This document shows, one piece after another, positions 50,530 to 59,485 of a stretch of 64,000 bases of DNA. The notes beneath the pieces were generated by a model. It ran no database searches and was not told where the DNA came from. It saw nothing but the letters and a program-made list of their open reading frames with translations. A program made the position numbers and the translations under genes. Location of the stretch: positions 5,301 to 69,300 of the forward strand of contig NZ_CAJTLL010000009.1 of assembly GCF_910577135.1 (NCBI RefSeq). Reading direction: 5' to 3'. Numbering within the stretch: the first letter of the stretch is position 1; each line of letters starts with the position of its first letter. The stretch is from an uncultured Helicobacter sp. GTDB taxonomy: Bacteria; Campylobacterota; Campylobacteria; Campylobacterales; Helicobacteraceae.

Positions 50530-52137
50530 CTACCCCCAAATACTGCCTGTATAAGGCTGGCTTCTATCAATATCGTCATATCGCTTTTTGCCTTTGCTTT
50601 TTGCCTTGCTATCTCTAGCATTGCCTTGTGGCTTTCTCGTGCGATGTGGCTTTGTGCTATGGGGTTTTTTCCCACTTCTTTTTTGCCCCCCTGCCTCATT
50701 CACGGATTCAAGCTGCGCGATTTGCTCTTTACTAAATCCAATCTTTGCGTTGCTGTTTTTTTCTAAATGCAGTGAAATGAGTTTCAAACAGAGCTGTGTT
50801 GTGTCTATCTTGTCTTTAAGCTTTTCATAAATCATCACTGATTTATCGCTTACCTTTGTTTGAGATAGCTCCTGTGAAAAGGCGTCATCGCTATATTCTT
50901 GTGTAATCTCACAAAGCGTAAGCTTTGCCTTTGTCATTTTCTTAATCTTGCTTAGCTCTTTATATTCAAGCGGCGTAGCAAGGGTAATAGCTACTCCCTT
51001 TTTCCCTGCACGTCCTGTGCGCCCAATGCGATGGACATAGCTTTCAGGGTTAAGCGGGATATGATAATTAAATACGTGGCTCACATCGCTAATATCTATC
51101 CCACGTGATGCTACATCGGTAGCGACAAGCAATTCGATTTTGTTTTCCTTAAAGGCTTTCATACTCTCTCGTCGCTCCCATTGCTCCATATCTCCGTGCA
51201 ATGCCATCGCCTTAAAGCCACGATTAATAAGCCTTGTCGCTAATGCGTCTGCTTCTTTTTTCATACGTGTAAAAATAATGCTCTTTGTGGGATTTTGTGT
51301 TTCTATCAAGCGCACTACCGCCTCATCACGCTCTCCCTCGTTGATAATGTAATATTGCTGCTCTATATCTTTATTTGTAATATCTGTAGGCGTGATTTTC
51401 ACAAAGGCGGGATTATCTAGAATATTCATTGCCAAAGCCTTGATGGGTTCAGGCATTGTAGCTGAAAAAAGCAGAGTTTGTCGCGTATTAGGTAGGAATT
51501 TAAAAATCTCCTCAATATCATCTAAAAAGCCCATATCAAGCATTTCATCGCTTTCATCAAGCACGACTATTTGTGGTGCAAAATGCGCTATGCGTCCATT
51601 TTGCAAATGGTCTAGCAGCCTACCGGGTGTGGCTATCATCACCTTTGGTTTCTTTTCTAATAAATCACATTGCCGCTTAATGCTCTGCCCCCCATACATA
51701 CAAATGGTTTTAATACGTCCAAAACGCCCAAGCTTTAGAATCTCCTCGCTAATTTGCATAGCAAGTTCCCTTGTGGGCGTGATGACAAGTGCTTCAATCT
51801 CTTGATTGCGATTGAGTGCATTAAGGATAGGGATAGCAAATGCTGCTGTCTTGCCTGTACCGGTTTGTGCCTGTGCGATAAGGTCTTTACCTTGCAAAAC
51901 AATAGGAATGCTTTGTTCTTGCACTGGGCTAGGTGTGCTAAATCCCGCCTCTTTAATGCCCTTTAGCACAAATTCCTTTAAGCCAAATTCCTCAAAGCCC
52001 TTTTCTTTGCCTTCTTGCTCTAATGGGATAGAATCTTGCGTATTTGCATTATCTAAATGTGTCGCCCTCTGCGTAGCTTTGCCTTGTGCGTTTTCGCTCT
52101 GGAGGCAATCACCGCTATCTGTATTTGTGTGATTCAT
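50530..52137 (-). CDS. DEAD-box RNA helicase
   Basis: An ATP-dependent RNA helicase of 535 residues, like the single DEAD-box protein RhpA of H. pylori, which acts in RNA decay with RNase J. It has the Q motif (PVQEQSIPI), motif I AQTGTGKT, Ia PTRELA, motif II VVLDESDEMLDMGF, motif III SAT, and motifs IV-VI ending HRIGRTGRAGKKG. Motif II reads DESD rather than DEAD. The basic C-terminal tail (KRSGKKPHSTKPHRTRK) probably binds RNA. AAGGG lies before the ATG and a TATAAT box about 60 bases upstream. Confidence 0.93.
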   Translation of the reverse strand: MNHTNTDSGDCLQSENAQGKATQRATHLDNANTQDSIPLEQEGKEKGFEEFGLKEFVLKGIKEAGFSTPSPVQEQSIPIVLQGKDLIAQAQTGTGKTAAFAIPILNALNRNQEIEALVITPTRELAMQISEEILKLGRFGRIKTICMYGGQSIKRQCDLLEKKPKVMIATPGRLLDHLQNGRIAHFAPQIVVLDESDEMLDMGFLDDIEEIFKFLPNTRQTLLFSATMPEPIKALAMNILDNPAFVKITPTDITNKDIEQQYYIINEGERDEAVVRLIETQNPTKSIIFTRMKKEADALATRLINRGFKAMALHGDMEQWERRESMKAFKENKIELLVATDVASRGIDISDVSHVFNYHIPLNPESYVHRIGRTGRAGKKGVAITLATPLEYKELSKIKKMTKAKLTLCEITQEYSDDAFSQELSQTKVSDKSVMIYEKLKDKIDTTQLCLKLISLHLEKNSNAKIGFSKEQIAQLESVNEAGGQKRSGKKPHSTKPHRTRKPQGNARDSKAKSKGKKRYDDIDRSQPYTGSIWG

Positions 52138-52201
52138 AGTGTTTTACCCTTTGTCTCAATCATTGTATTTAATGAATGTGTTAATGAAAATGTAAGGCGA
52201 A

Positions 52202-52207
52202 ATTATA
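52202..52207 (-). promoter_or_regulatory. -10 box TATAAT for the DEAD-box helicase
   Basis: TTGCTATAATTTCGCC on the minus strand, 65 bases before the ATG at 52137. Confidence 0.55.
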
Positions 52208-52259
52208 GCAAAAATTGTGCTTTTAAAGTGAAATTTACAAAAATATTATCCCGCTTGGA

Positions 52260-52265
52260 TATAAT
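52260..52265 (+). promoter_or_regulatory. -10 box TATAAT for the ccdA operon
   Basis: GCTTGGATATAATGCC lies 31 bases before the ccdA ATG; AAAGGA precedes that ATG. It probably drives the eleven-gene unit to 61273. Confidence 0.6.
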
Positions 52266-52295
52266 GCCATACTTCATAAGACACAAAGGAAAGCA

Positions 52296-53006
52296 ATGAA
52301 TCTAGACGATACACTTTTAACGCTTTATGGCTCTATGCCTTTTATGGCAAGCCTACTTGCTGGGATTCTTACATTTTTAAGCCCTTGTATTTTGCCACTT
52401 ATTCCTCCTTATATTTCATATATTTCAGGCGTGGGTATATCTGACTTGCAGCATACAAGTACCGCGCATAAGGGAAAAATCATTCTTACTTCCTTACTTT
52501 TTATCGCTGGATTTTCACTTGTGTTTATCACACTTGGGATTTTTGCCTCATCTACACTTGGAGAGATTTTTACTGCTTCGTGGTTGCGTTATTTGGCGGG
52601 GTGTGTGATTATATTCTTTGGGCTTCACTTTTTGTTTCATTTTAAATACACATTTTTACACAGGCATATTCAGCACAATTTTGACTATACGCGATTTGGC
52701 TTCCTCTCGCCCTTTGTGCTTGGTATTGGCTTTAGTATCGGCTGGAGTCCTTGCGTGGGTCCTATCCTCGCCTCGATTTTTACCCTCTCACTTGCTAATC
52801 CCACTCACGCCTTTTGGCTTATGCTATGCTACACTCTTGGATTAGGTTTAGCGTTTTTTTTAGTCGCACTTTTTATTAATGCTGCGTTAAGATTCTTAAA
52901 AAAGCTCACCGCATTTTTACGACCCATAGAGGTGATTTCTGGTATTTTGCTTATACTCATTGGTGTGCTTATTATCGCCCAAAAGACAGATTTTTTATTA
53001 CCATAA
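52296..53006 (+). CDS. ccdA: Cytochrome c biogenesis protein CcdA
   Basis: CcdA is the short DsbD-type membrane protein that carries electrons from cytoplasmic thioredoxin across the inner membrane for cytochrome c maturation. The 236-residue protein has six hydrophobic segments and the paired Cys-Pro motifs: Cys31 in LSPCILP and Cys153 in WSPCVGP, each at the start of an internal half-repeat. Length fits the family. It is the first gene of a long plus-strand unit, with the pyrC-like gene 25 bases downstream. Confidence 0.93.
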   Translation: MNLDDTLLTLYGSMPFMASLLAGILTFLSPCILPLIPPYISYISGVGISDLQHTSTAHKGKIILTSLLFIAGFSLVFITLGIFASSTLGEIFTASWLRYLAGCVIIFFGLHFLFHFKYTFLHRHIQHNFDYTRFGFLSPFVLGIGFSIGWSPCVGPILASIFTLSLANPTHAFWLMLCYTLGLGLAFFLVALFINAALRFLKKLTAFLRPIEVISGILLILIGVLIIAQKTDFLLP

Positions 53007-53031
53007 TTAAAGATATTCAAAAGGAGAGAAA

Positions 53032-54264
53032 GTGCTATTTAAAAATGCAACCCTTTGTGATTATCAAGGTATAAAAACAGGCGATTTACGCGCCCAAGAT
53101 GGAATCATCACGCAAATTGGATCACTCTCCCTCCTACCTGGTGAGGAAGTGCTTGATTTACAAGGCAAACTCCTGCTTCCTGCGATGATTGATTTAAATG
53201 TAGCACCTAAAAGTCTCTCTCTTTGCACGAAAAATCTCCTCTCCCTTGCGCAAAAAGCCTTAAAAGGCGGTGTAGGAAGCATATTGCTCTATCCCCGAAC
53301 AACGCCTACTTGTAGCGAAAGCGGTTCCATAGAGCTGATTAAGAATCTTAATAGCCAATCTCCTATCCACCTTCTCCCTGCTATCAATCCGCTCAACTTA
53401 GAGGGCAAACTTAGCGATATTAGCACCTTGTATCATAGTGGCGGACGCGCTATATTTGTTCAAAGCGATATTGACGCCCATAGTCTTATGAAAATCGCTC
53501 AATACGCGCAAATGCTGGATATTCCGCTTATTTGCTTTTGTCAAGATAGAAGTGTAGCTGATGGCGTGATGAATGAGGGGCTTCTAAGTGCATCGCTTGG
53601 GCTACCCTCTATCCCTGCTTTTAGTCAAACAAAAGAAGTAGCAAAAATCGCTGAAATGCTCCACACACTGCCTATAAAGCTTATTTTTGATACGCTTGTG
53701 TATCCGCGTAGCTTTGATATACTTCATCATTTTGCCTTGCATTCTTCCATACAGGCGACATTTTACACGCAAACTTCTATACATCATTTATTGCTTGATG
53801 AAAGTTTATGCGAAAACTACAATACCGCCGCAAAAATTAATCCTCCATTAGTGGATAAGTCATCACTTGCACAGATTCTATCTTTGTTACAAAAGGGGCA
53901 AGTAAGCACCTTGACAAGCCTACAATGTGCGGATTTCAAATCGAAAAAAGACCAAGTCTTTGAAATGGCAAGTTTTGGCATAGACGCACTCGAAATATAT
54001 TTTTCACTGCTTTATACCTATCTGCATAAAGCTAATAATATTCCCCTCCCACTCATTTCTCAACTCACAAGCTATATCCCTGCACAGATTCTAAACCTCA
54101 ATAAAGGGGTATTAGCAGAGGGGAAAATCGCCGAGCTTATTATCATTAATCCTAATGAATCTTTTGTCTTTAACGATACATTCTCGCCCTATGATGGGCA
54201 GGAGCTTTATGGTAAAGTAGAGGCACTCTTTAGCCTTCAAACCCTCCATACTTCACGTATATAA
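53032..54264 (+). CDS. Inactive dihydroorotase paralogue (PyrC'/PyrX-like)
   Basis: A 410-residue amidohydrolase-fold protein with the layout of dihydroorotase: an N-terminal beta sandwich (LFKNATLCDYQG), GKLLLPAMIDL, and the C-terminal NKGVLAEGKIAELIIINPNE. The metal-binding Asp-x-His-x-His motif after the first strand is replaced by DLNVAPKS, so catalysis by the normal route is not possible. Such PyrC-like proteins can serve as structural partners of aspartate carbamoyltransferase (PyrB) in some bacteria; whether this one does is unknown. Start is GTG behind AAGGAG. It is probably co-transcribed with ccdA. Confidence 0.85.
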   Translation: MLFKNATLCDYQGIKTGDLRAQDGIITQIGSLSLLPGEEVLDLQGKLLLPAMIDLNVAPKSLSLCTKNLLSLAQKALKGGVGSILLYPRTTPTCSESGSIELIKNLNSQSPIHLLPAINPLNLEGKLSDISTLYHSGGRAIFVQSDIDAHSLMKIAQYAQMLDIPLICFCQDRSVADGVMNEGLLSASLGLPSIPAFSQTKEVAKIAEMLHTLPIKLIFDTLVYPRSFDILHHFALHSSIQATFYTQTSIHHLLLDESLCENYNTAAKINPPLVDKSSLAQILSLLQKGQVSTLTSLQCADFKSKKDQVFEMASFGIDALEIYFSLLYTYLHKANNIPLPLISQLTSYIPAQILNLNKGVLAEGKIAELIIINPNESFVFNDTFSPYDGQELYGKVEALFSLQTLHTSRI

Positions 54265-54272
54265 GGATAATT

Positions 54273-55088
54273 ATGCAAGATATTGAAAATTACTTCATAG
54301 GTTCAATCCCGCAGCTTCAAATACTAGGTATCGCGCTTTTAAAGGCAACACTTATTCTTGTTTTAGGATATTATTTCTCGCGTTTTATACGAAAGAAAAT
54401 CTCTCAAGCCATTGCCAAACGTGATGCAATCTTAGGACAATTCATCTCGCAGGTAATTTTTATTCTCTCTATTGTGGTTATCATCATTGCTGCACTTGGC
54501 ACTATCGGTGTGCAGACAAACTCTATCATTGCTGTGCTTGGCACAGCGGGTGTGGCTATCGCGCTAGGGCTTAAAGATTCTCTCTCATCAGTGGCAAGTG
54601 GTATCATACTCATCATTCTCCGCCCTTTTAAGCAGGGAGATTTGATAGAAATTAGTGGTATGACGGGCTATGTGGAGGCAATCAATCTTTTTACTACGCA
54701 TTTGCGCCTCACTGATGGCAAATTTGCGATTGTGCCTAATAGCAATATCGCTAAGGCAAATATTGTAAATACTACGCTCAATGAGCAAAGACGTATCGAT
54801 TTAATCATTGGCGTGGGGTATCAAAGTGATGTAGAATCTGTGAAAAATATTATCAATGATGTGTTGCAAAACACTCCTGAAGTGGATTTAGCACAGACAT
54901 ATTTTATCGGCTTAAGTGAGCTTGGGGAAAGCTCTTTAAACTTTACCTTGCGCTTTTGGGTGAAGCTTGAATCTGGAGTGCTAAACGCCCAATGCAAAGT
55001 GTTAGAATCTATCAAAGCTCAGCTTGATAAAAATGGCATTGAGATCCCGTATAATAAGCTTGATGTGAATATCATAAAGGCGGATTGA
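54273..55088 (+). CDS. MscS-type small-conductance mechanosensitive channel
   Basis: A 271-residue channel that opens on hypo-osmotic shock. It has three N-terminal hydrophobic segments; the pore-lining TM3 is IIAVLGTAGVAIALGLKDSLSSVASG with the usual Gly/Ala pattern, followed by the beta domain (ILRPFKQGDLIEISGMTGYVEAINLFTT, IVPNSNIAKANIVN) and the alpha-beta vestibule. Length is like E. coli MscS. It is nine bases after the pyrC-like gene and nearly touches the deaminase gene. Confidence 0.93.
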   Translation: MQDIENYFIGSIPQLQILGIALLKATLILVLGYYFSRFIRKKISQAIAKRDAILGQFISQVIFILSIVVIIIAALGTIGVQTNSIIAVLGTAGVAIALGLKDSLSSVASGIILIILRPFKQGDLIEISGMTGYVEAINLFTTHLRLTDGKFAIVPNSNIAKANIVNTTLNEQRRIDLIIGVGYQSDVESVKNIINDVLQNTPEVDLAQTYFIGLSELGESSLNFTLRFWVKLESGVLNAQCKVLESIKAQLDKNGIEIPYNKLDVNIIKAD

Positions 55089-55090
55089 TA

Positions 55091-56359
55091 GTGCATATTT
55101 TTGGTGCGTCCTTGGTATTTGTATGTGATGAATCCTTTAGTATTATCCATAATGGCGGGATTGCATTTGAAGCAAACAAAGATAGAATCTTAGAAGTAGG
55201 CACTTATGAGGAGCTATGCGCCCTCTATCCTCACGCGAAAGCGGAGTTTGCTCACAATAGTGTCCTTCTACCCGCTCTTATTAACGCACATATTCATTTT
55301 GAGTTTGGTGCACATTTGGCGCAATTTTGCTATGGCGATTTTGGCGAATGGCTCGATAGCTTGATGTCTCAACGCGATAGTGTCTTAGCACATAATGATA
55401 TGGAATCTATTATCACGCAAGGTATTAATGAGCAGCTTAGCGCAGGAGTAGGGAGCGTGGGGGCGATAAGTAGCTATGGGGGCGATATGCCCTTCCTTGC
55501 TCGAAGTCCTTTGCGCGTGGTGTATTTTAATGAAGCCATAGGGAGTAATCCAAGTGCAATAGATATGCTTTATGGCAATCTTTTAGAACGATTTTATAGA
55601 GCTAAAGAGCTTCAAAATGAGACCTTTATCCCTGCGCTTGCTCTGCACTCACCCTATTCGCTCCACCCCATAATGGCACAAAAAATTATAGAAATTGCTC
55701 ATAAAGAGCATTTGCCCTTCTCTGCGCATTTTTTAGAATCTCCACAAGAAGCCCAATGGCTTGGAGATAATAGCGGCTATTTCAAGGGCTTTTTTCAAAG
55801 ATTAGCAGGATTAGCAAATCCTAGTAGATTCTATACACCACAGAGCTTTTTAGATATGCTTTCTCCTTTGCAAAACCAACCCTTATCTCTCACACATTGC
55901 CTTCATATTAGCCCTGCAGAAGTAGAGCATATAGAGACACTTAAGGCAGCCATTATCACTTGTCCGCGCAGTAATCGTCTCTTGAACAATGCCTTTTTCC
56001 CGCGCCATCTTATAGAATCTGCTGCCATTCCTCTAGCCATTGGCACAGATGGCAAAAGCTCAAATAATAATGTCAATCTCCTTGATGAATTGCGAGTGAG
56101 TCTCTATGCCTATGAAAAAGCGAATCTTAATGCCTTTGGAAAAGCATTAATTCTCAATGCCACATTGCACGGAGCAAAGGCTTTAGGGCTAAATAATGGT
56201 ATATTACAAGCGGGTAAAAATGTCGACTTTGCTATTTTTGCTTTCAAAGATTCACTTTACAATGAAGCTCAAAACCACGTAAACCAAGCCCCTCTGCATT
56301 TTATCCTCCACGCCACTAAGCCCACACATCTTTATGTCAATGCAAAGGCAGTAATATGA
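55091..56359 (+). CDS. Aminodeoxyfutalosine deaminase-type amidohydrolase
   Basis: A metal-dependent amidohydrolase of the type that deaminates 6-amino-6-deoxyfutalosine in the futalosine route to menaquinone in Helicobacter and Campylobacter. Metal ligands are His-x-His in NAHIHFEFG, a His in SAHFLES, and Asp in GTDGKSSNNN; ALHSPYSLH and GGIAFEA fit the family. A TTG at 55085 overlaps the mscS stop, but AAAGGCGG is better spaced for the GTG at 55091, which I prefer. It overlaps the phosphatase gene by four bases. The substrate is assigned from family resemblance only. Confidence 0.82.
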   Translation: MHIFGASLVFVCDESFSIIHNGGIAFEANKDRILEVGTYEELCALYPHAKAEFAHNSVLLPALINAHIHFEFGAHLAQFCYGDFGEWLDSLMSQRDSVLAHNDMESIITQGINEQLSAGVGSVGAISSYGGDMPFLARSPLRVVYFNEAIGSNPSAIDMLYGNLLERFYRAKELQNETFIPALALHSPYSLHPIMAQKIIEIAHKEHLPFSAHFLESPQEAQWLGDNSGYFKGFFQRLAGLANPSRFYTPQSFLDMLSPLQNQPLSLTHCLHISPAEVEHIETLKAAIITCPRSNRLLNNAFFPRHLIESAAIPLAIGTDGKSSNNNVNLLDELRVSLYAYEKANLNAFGKALILNATLHGAKALGLNNGILQAGKNVDFAIFAFKDSLYNEAQNHVNQAPLHFILHATKPTHLYVNAKAVI

Positions 56360-56847
56360 GCGCGATAAAAAGTATATTATTTGTGTGTTTAGGTAATATA
56401 TGCCGCTCTCCCTTAGCGGAGGGGATTGCAAGGGAACTAGTAAGGCAACATAATATCGATCTTAAGGTAGATTCTGCAGGGACGAGCGGGTGGCATATCG
56501 ATGAGTCACCTTGTGTAGGCTCACGTAATGTCGCTAAGGCGCACGGATTTAGTATTGATGAGCTTAAGGGCAGACGTGTGAGCGTATATGCCGATGATAG
56601 CTTTGATTTGCTTATCGCGCTTGATGGGCATAACTATGCGGATTTACTCGCACTTGGCTTTGATAAATCAAAGGTGAAAAAGCTTGGAGATTTTGGACTA
56701 AAGGGCGCGGACATACCCGACCCTTATAAATATAGGGACACGGAGAGCTTTGAGAAAATCTATCAAATGCTAGAGTTTTGTGTGCGGAATCTACTCTCTA
56801 TATATTATCCCATGGTAGAATCCCAAGATTTAGTCACAAAAGGGTAA
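56356..56847 (+). CDS. Low-molecular-weight protein-tyrosine phosphatase
   Basis: A 163-residue LMW-PTP with the P-loop CLGNICRS (nucleophile Cys11, Arg17) directly after the first strand, and the general acid in DIPDPYKY. These enzymes act on phosphotyrosine proteins such as capsule-related kinases, or on small phosphates; no partner kinase is visible here. The ATG overlaps the stop of the deaminase gene (ATGA), and the next gene begins three bases after its stop. Confidence 0.9.
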   Translation: MSAIKSILFVCLGNICRSPLAEGIARELVRQHNIDLKVDSAGTSGWHIDESPCVGSRNVAKAHGFSIDELKGRRVSVYADDSFDLLIALDGHNYADLLALGFDKSKVKKLGDFGLKGADIPDPYKYRDTESFEKIYQMLEFCVRNLLSIYYPMVESQDLVTKG

Positions 56848-56850
56848 AGA

Positions 56851-57240
56851 ATGATTACACTCTATGGTATTAAAACTTGTGGCAGTGTCAAAAAGGCTAC
56901 CACGCTTTTAGACAAGCATAGCATTCCCTTTAGCTTTATTGATTTAAAGGTGCAAGTGCCTTCTGCTCCGCTTATTCGTGGGTGGATAGAGCAAAGGGGC
57001 ATTGGCAAGGTGCTAAATACCAAAGGCACAACATATAAGAATCTTAAAAAAGAAGGACTGATTAAAGAGGGGCTAATTACTGATTCTAAGGCATTGATTG
57101 AGGAGCAGATAGCATTACTCACGCAATACCCTTTGCTTCTTAAACGTCCTGTGATTACCTATGACAAGACACTTATTATCGGCTATGAGGAAGAAGCGAT
57201 TATAGGGCTTATTCATACATATCAAAATAAAAAACTTTAA
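56851..57240 (+). CDS. ArsC/Spx-family thioredoxin-fold protein
   Basis: A 129-residue member of the arsenate-reductase-like family. It starts TLYGIKTCGSVKKATTLL with one Cys at the active-site position and no second Cys in a CxxC, continues IRGWIEQRG and LLKRPVI, which is the conserved cis-Pro strand. Members include glutathione-type arsenate reductases, Spx regulators and YffB-like proteins of unknown role; this looks closest to the YffB-like group. It lies inside a long co-oriented gene series. Confidence 0.85.
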   Translation: MITLYGIKTCGSVKKATTLLDKHSIPFSFIDLKVQVPSAPLIRGWIEQRGIGKVLNTKGTTYKNLKKEGLIKEGLITDSKALIEEQIALLTQYPLLLKRPVITYDKTLIIGYEEEAIIGLIHTYQNKKL

Positions 57241-57252
57241 GGTAGTGAGTAA

Positions 57253-58590
57253 ATGAAGTATAGAATCTTTGCCCTTTTGCTTTGTGTGCTTTATCTTAGT
57301 GCGTGTTCGCAAAAGGTGATTCAAATCACGAAAATCAAGGATTTAGAACAGCTTCCCCAAGATGCGCTTATTTATATTGATGAATCTTCTCAAATAAAAG
57401 TTGATAGCAAGGCTCTTGCTGTGCTTAAAAATGATTATTTGGAAAAATATTATTCTATCTGGCAGGAAAAGCCTAATCCTAATGTAAATGAAGTATTTTG
57501 GATTAAGCCTTCACTACTTAAAAATCCGGGTTTTGGAGAGAATCTACAAGCCAACCCTCTCTCTTATACAAAAGAAATTTTAGATTCTATGGATATTGAA
57601 TCTTACCCAAGTAAAGCCATTAGGGCTATTATCACTACTACCACTGATGTGCGTGCTGTGCCTACGATTAAACCTATGTTTAATAAGCCTGATGGCTATC
57701 CTTTTGATAGATGGCAAAACTCATTGATTTTTGTTGGCACACCGGTGCTGATTACACATACAAGCCGCGATAAATCGTGGGTGCATATTCAATCAAGCTT
57801 TGTGTATGGCTGGGTGAAAGCAGAGCATGTTGGTATATTAAGCAAGGAGCAGATTAAAGAGATTAGAGGATTTAAACAATATGTTACACCCATTGAAGAT
57901 AAAATTCTGCTCTATAATGCAAAGGGTGATTTTGCCACACAAGCGCGTATCGGGCAAATCTTTGCGCTTAAAACAGGAAGTCATACAAAGGGTGATAAAA
58001 TTGCGCTTGTTACATATACAAGAATGCCCAATGGCAATGCAAAGCAGAAGATTCTCTATGCGCTAAAATCGCATTTTAGCCCATTTCCTCTTGAATTAGA
58101 TACGCAAAACATCGCTAAAACTATTAATGCAATGCTAGGGCAGCGATATGGCTGGGGAGGATTGCTTGAAAATCGCGATTGCTCTGCCTTTGTGCGGGAT
58201 ATTTTCTCCCAATATGGCATACATTTACCGCGCAATTCTAAAGCACAAGTGAATTATGGCAAAAATAGCGTTGATTTAAGCACGCTTACACGTGAGGAAA
58301 AAGAAGCTTTTATTATCGCTAATGCTACACCCTATCAAACGCTTTTATGGCAGAGTGGACATATTATGCTTTATATTGGGCACTTTGAGGGGAAAGCACT
58401 TATCGCCCATAGTGTGTGGAGCGTAACCACAGGCAAAAAATATGAGAATATGTTAGGTGGTGTAGTGATTACCACGCTTCACGTAGGCGAGGAGCATAAT
58501 GGCACTTTTGCGAAATCGCCGCTGCTTATTGATAAAATCGGTGCAATGTCTGACCTCTCAATCCTTGCCAAGCAAATACAAGCAAAGTAA
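57253..58590 (+). CDS. NlpC/P60 lipoprotein with SH3 domains
   Basis: A 445-residue lipoprotein peptidase expected to cut peptidoglycan stem peptides. It has a signal peptide with lipobox LSAC (Cys18), an N-terminal stabilising segment, two SH3-like parts (VRAVPTIKPMF, WVHIQSSFVYGWVKAEHVG) and a C-terminal NlpC/P60 domain with catalytic Cys310 in NRDCSAFVRD, the His of SGHIMLYIG and a third polar residue in the AHSVW strand. The arrangement resembles dipeptidyl-peptidase-VI-like proteins. Its stop overlaps the znuA start (TAATG). Confidence 0.88.
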   Translation: MKYRIFALLLCVLYLSACSQKVIQITKIKDLEQLPQDALIYIDESSQIKVDSKALAVLKNDYLEKYYSIWQEKPNPNVNEVFWIKPSLLKNPGFGENLQANPLSYTKEILDSMDIESYPSKAIRAIITTTTDVRAVPTIKPMFNKPDGYPFDRWQNSLIFVGTPVLITHTSRDKSWVHIQSSFVYGWVKAEHVGILSKEQIKEIRGFKQYVTPIEDKILLYNAKGDFATQARIGQIFALKTGSHTKGDKIALVTYTRMPNGNAKQKILYALKSHFSPFPLELDTQNIAKTINAMLGQRYGWGGLLENRDCSAFVRDIFSQYGIHLPRNSKAQVNYGKNSVDLSTLTREEKEAFIIANATPYQTLLWQSGHIMLYIGHFEGKALIAHSVWSVTTGKKYENMLGGVVITTLHVGEEHNGTFAKSPLLIDKIGAMSDLSILAKQIQAK

Positions 58591-59480
58591 TGAAACTTAC
58601 CTATCTAAGATATGTGTTTCTTCTATGCACTTGTTTTGCTATGCTCCAAGCTACATCTATCAAAGTCATAGTGAGTGTGCTGCCGCAAAAAGAGATGATA
58701 GAACGTATTGGTGGCGAATATGTGCAAGTAGAAGTGCTTGTCCCTCAAGGAAAATCCCCAGAAATTTATGAGCCAAGTATCGCGCAGATGAAGTATATCG
58801 CTCAAGCGGATATCTTTTTTGGCGTAGGTATGCCCTTTGAATCCCCGTGGCTTAAGCGATTTAGCCTTGCAAATCCTTCACTCATATATTACAATCTCTC
58901 TACGCTTGCACAAATGCCGCAAAGCCACGCACATACCACCCATATACCCATACACAATCCGCATATTTGGCTCTCTGCACAAAGTATGCAACCACAAGTG
59001 GCTTTTATCGCGGATATTTTAAGCAAAGCAGATGTGGCGCATAAGGATATATTCAAACACAATAGCACAGAGCTTATTAAAACATTGCAAACTATCACGG
59101 ACAAAACGCGTTTGCTCTTTGGTACTCCACAGGCACAAAAGCATTTTATCGTCTATCACCCAGCCTTTGAGATTTTTGCTAAGGATTTTAACCTAACTGA
59201 AAAAAGCCTAGAAAATGAGGGCAAGGAGCCAAAGGGTAAGGAGCTTAGCGCACTTATGCAATATGCTAGAAATCATCATATAAAAGCCATTTTTATCCAA
59301 CCTCAATATGCAAAATCACGTGTGGAGATGTTGGCTAAAGAGCTTAATCTACGTATTATCGAGCTTGACCCTTTGGCTCCATCGTGGCTTTTGTCCCTGC
59401 AAAGCAATGCCTGTCAAATCGCGCTTAATCTTGCATTAGATGAGATTGCTTCGTGTATGCAGCAATATTTTAAAGAGTAG
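58590..59480 (+). CDS. znuA: Zinc ABC transporter substrate-binding protein
   Basis: A periplasmic metal-binding protein of the ZnuA/TroA cluster A-I type, 296 residues with a signal peptide (FLLCTCFAMLQA). Metal ligands are visible as His in NPHIWLSAQ, His in IVYHPAFEIFAK and a C-terminal Asp/Glu in IIELDPL; a His-rich loop (SHAHTTHIPIHNPH) between strands is typical of zinc-specific members. It is followed by the matching ATPase and permease, so zinc uptake is the likely role; manganese cannot be ruled out. No Zur-type operator is recognisable upstream because the gene is inside an operon. Confidence 0.9.
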   Translation: MKLTYLRYVFLLCTCFAMLQATSIKVIVSVLPQKEMIERIGGEYVQVEVLVPQGKSPEIYEPSIAQMKYIAQADIFFGVGMPFESPWLKRFSLANPSLIYYNLSTLAQMPQSHAHTTHIPIHNPHIWLSAQSMQPQVAFIADILSKADVAHKDIFKHNSTELIKTLQTITDKTRLLFGTPQAQKHFIVYHPAFEIFAKDFNLTEKSLENEGKEPKGKELSALMQYARNHHIKAIFIQPQYAKSRVEMLAKELNLRIIELDPLAPSWLLSLQSNACQIALNLALDEIASCMQQYFKE

Positions 59481-59485
59481 AAGTT

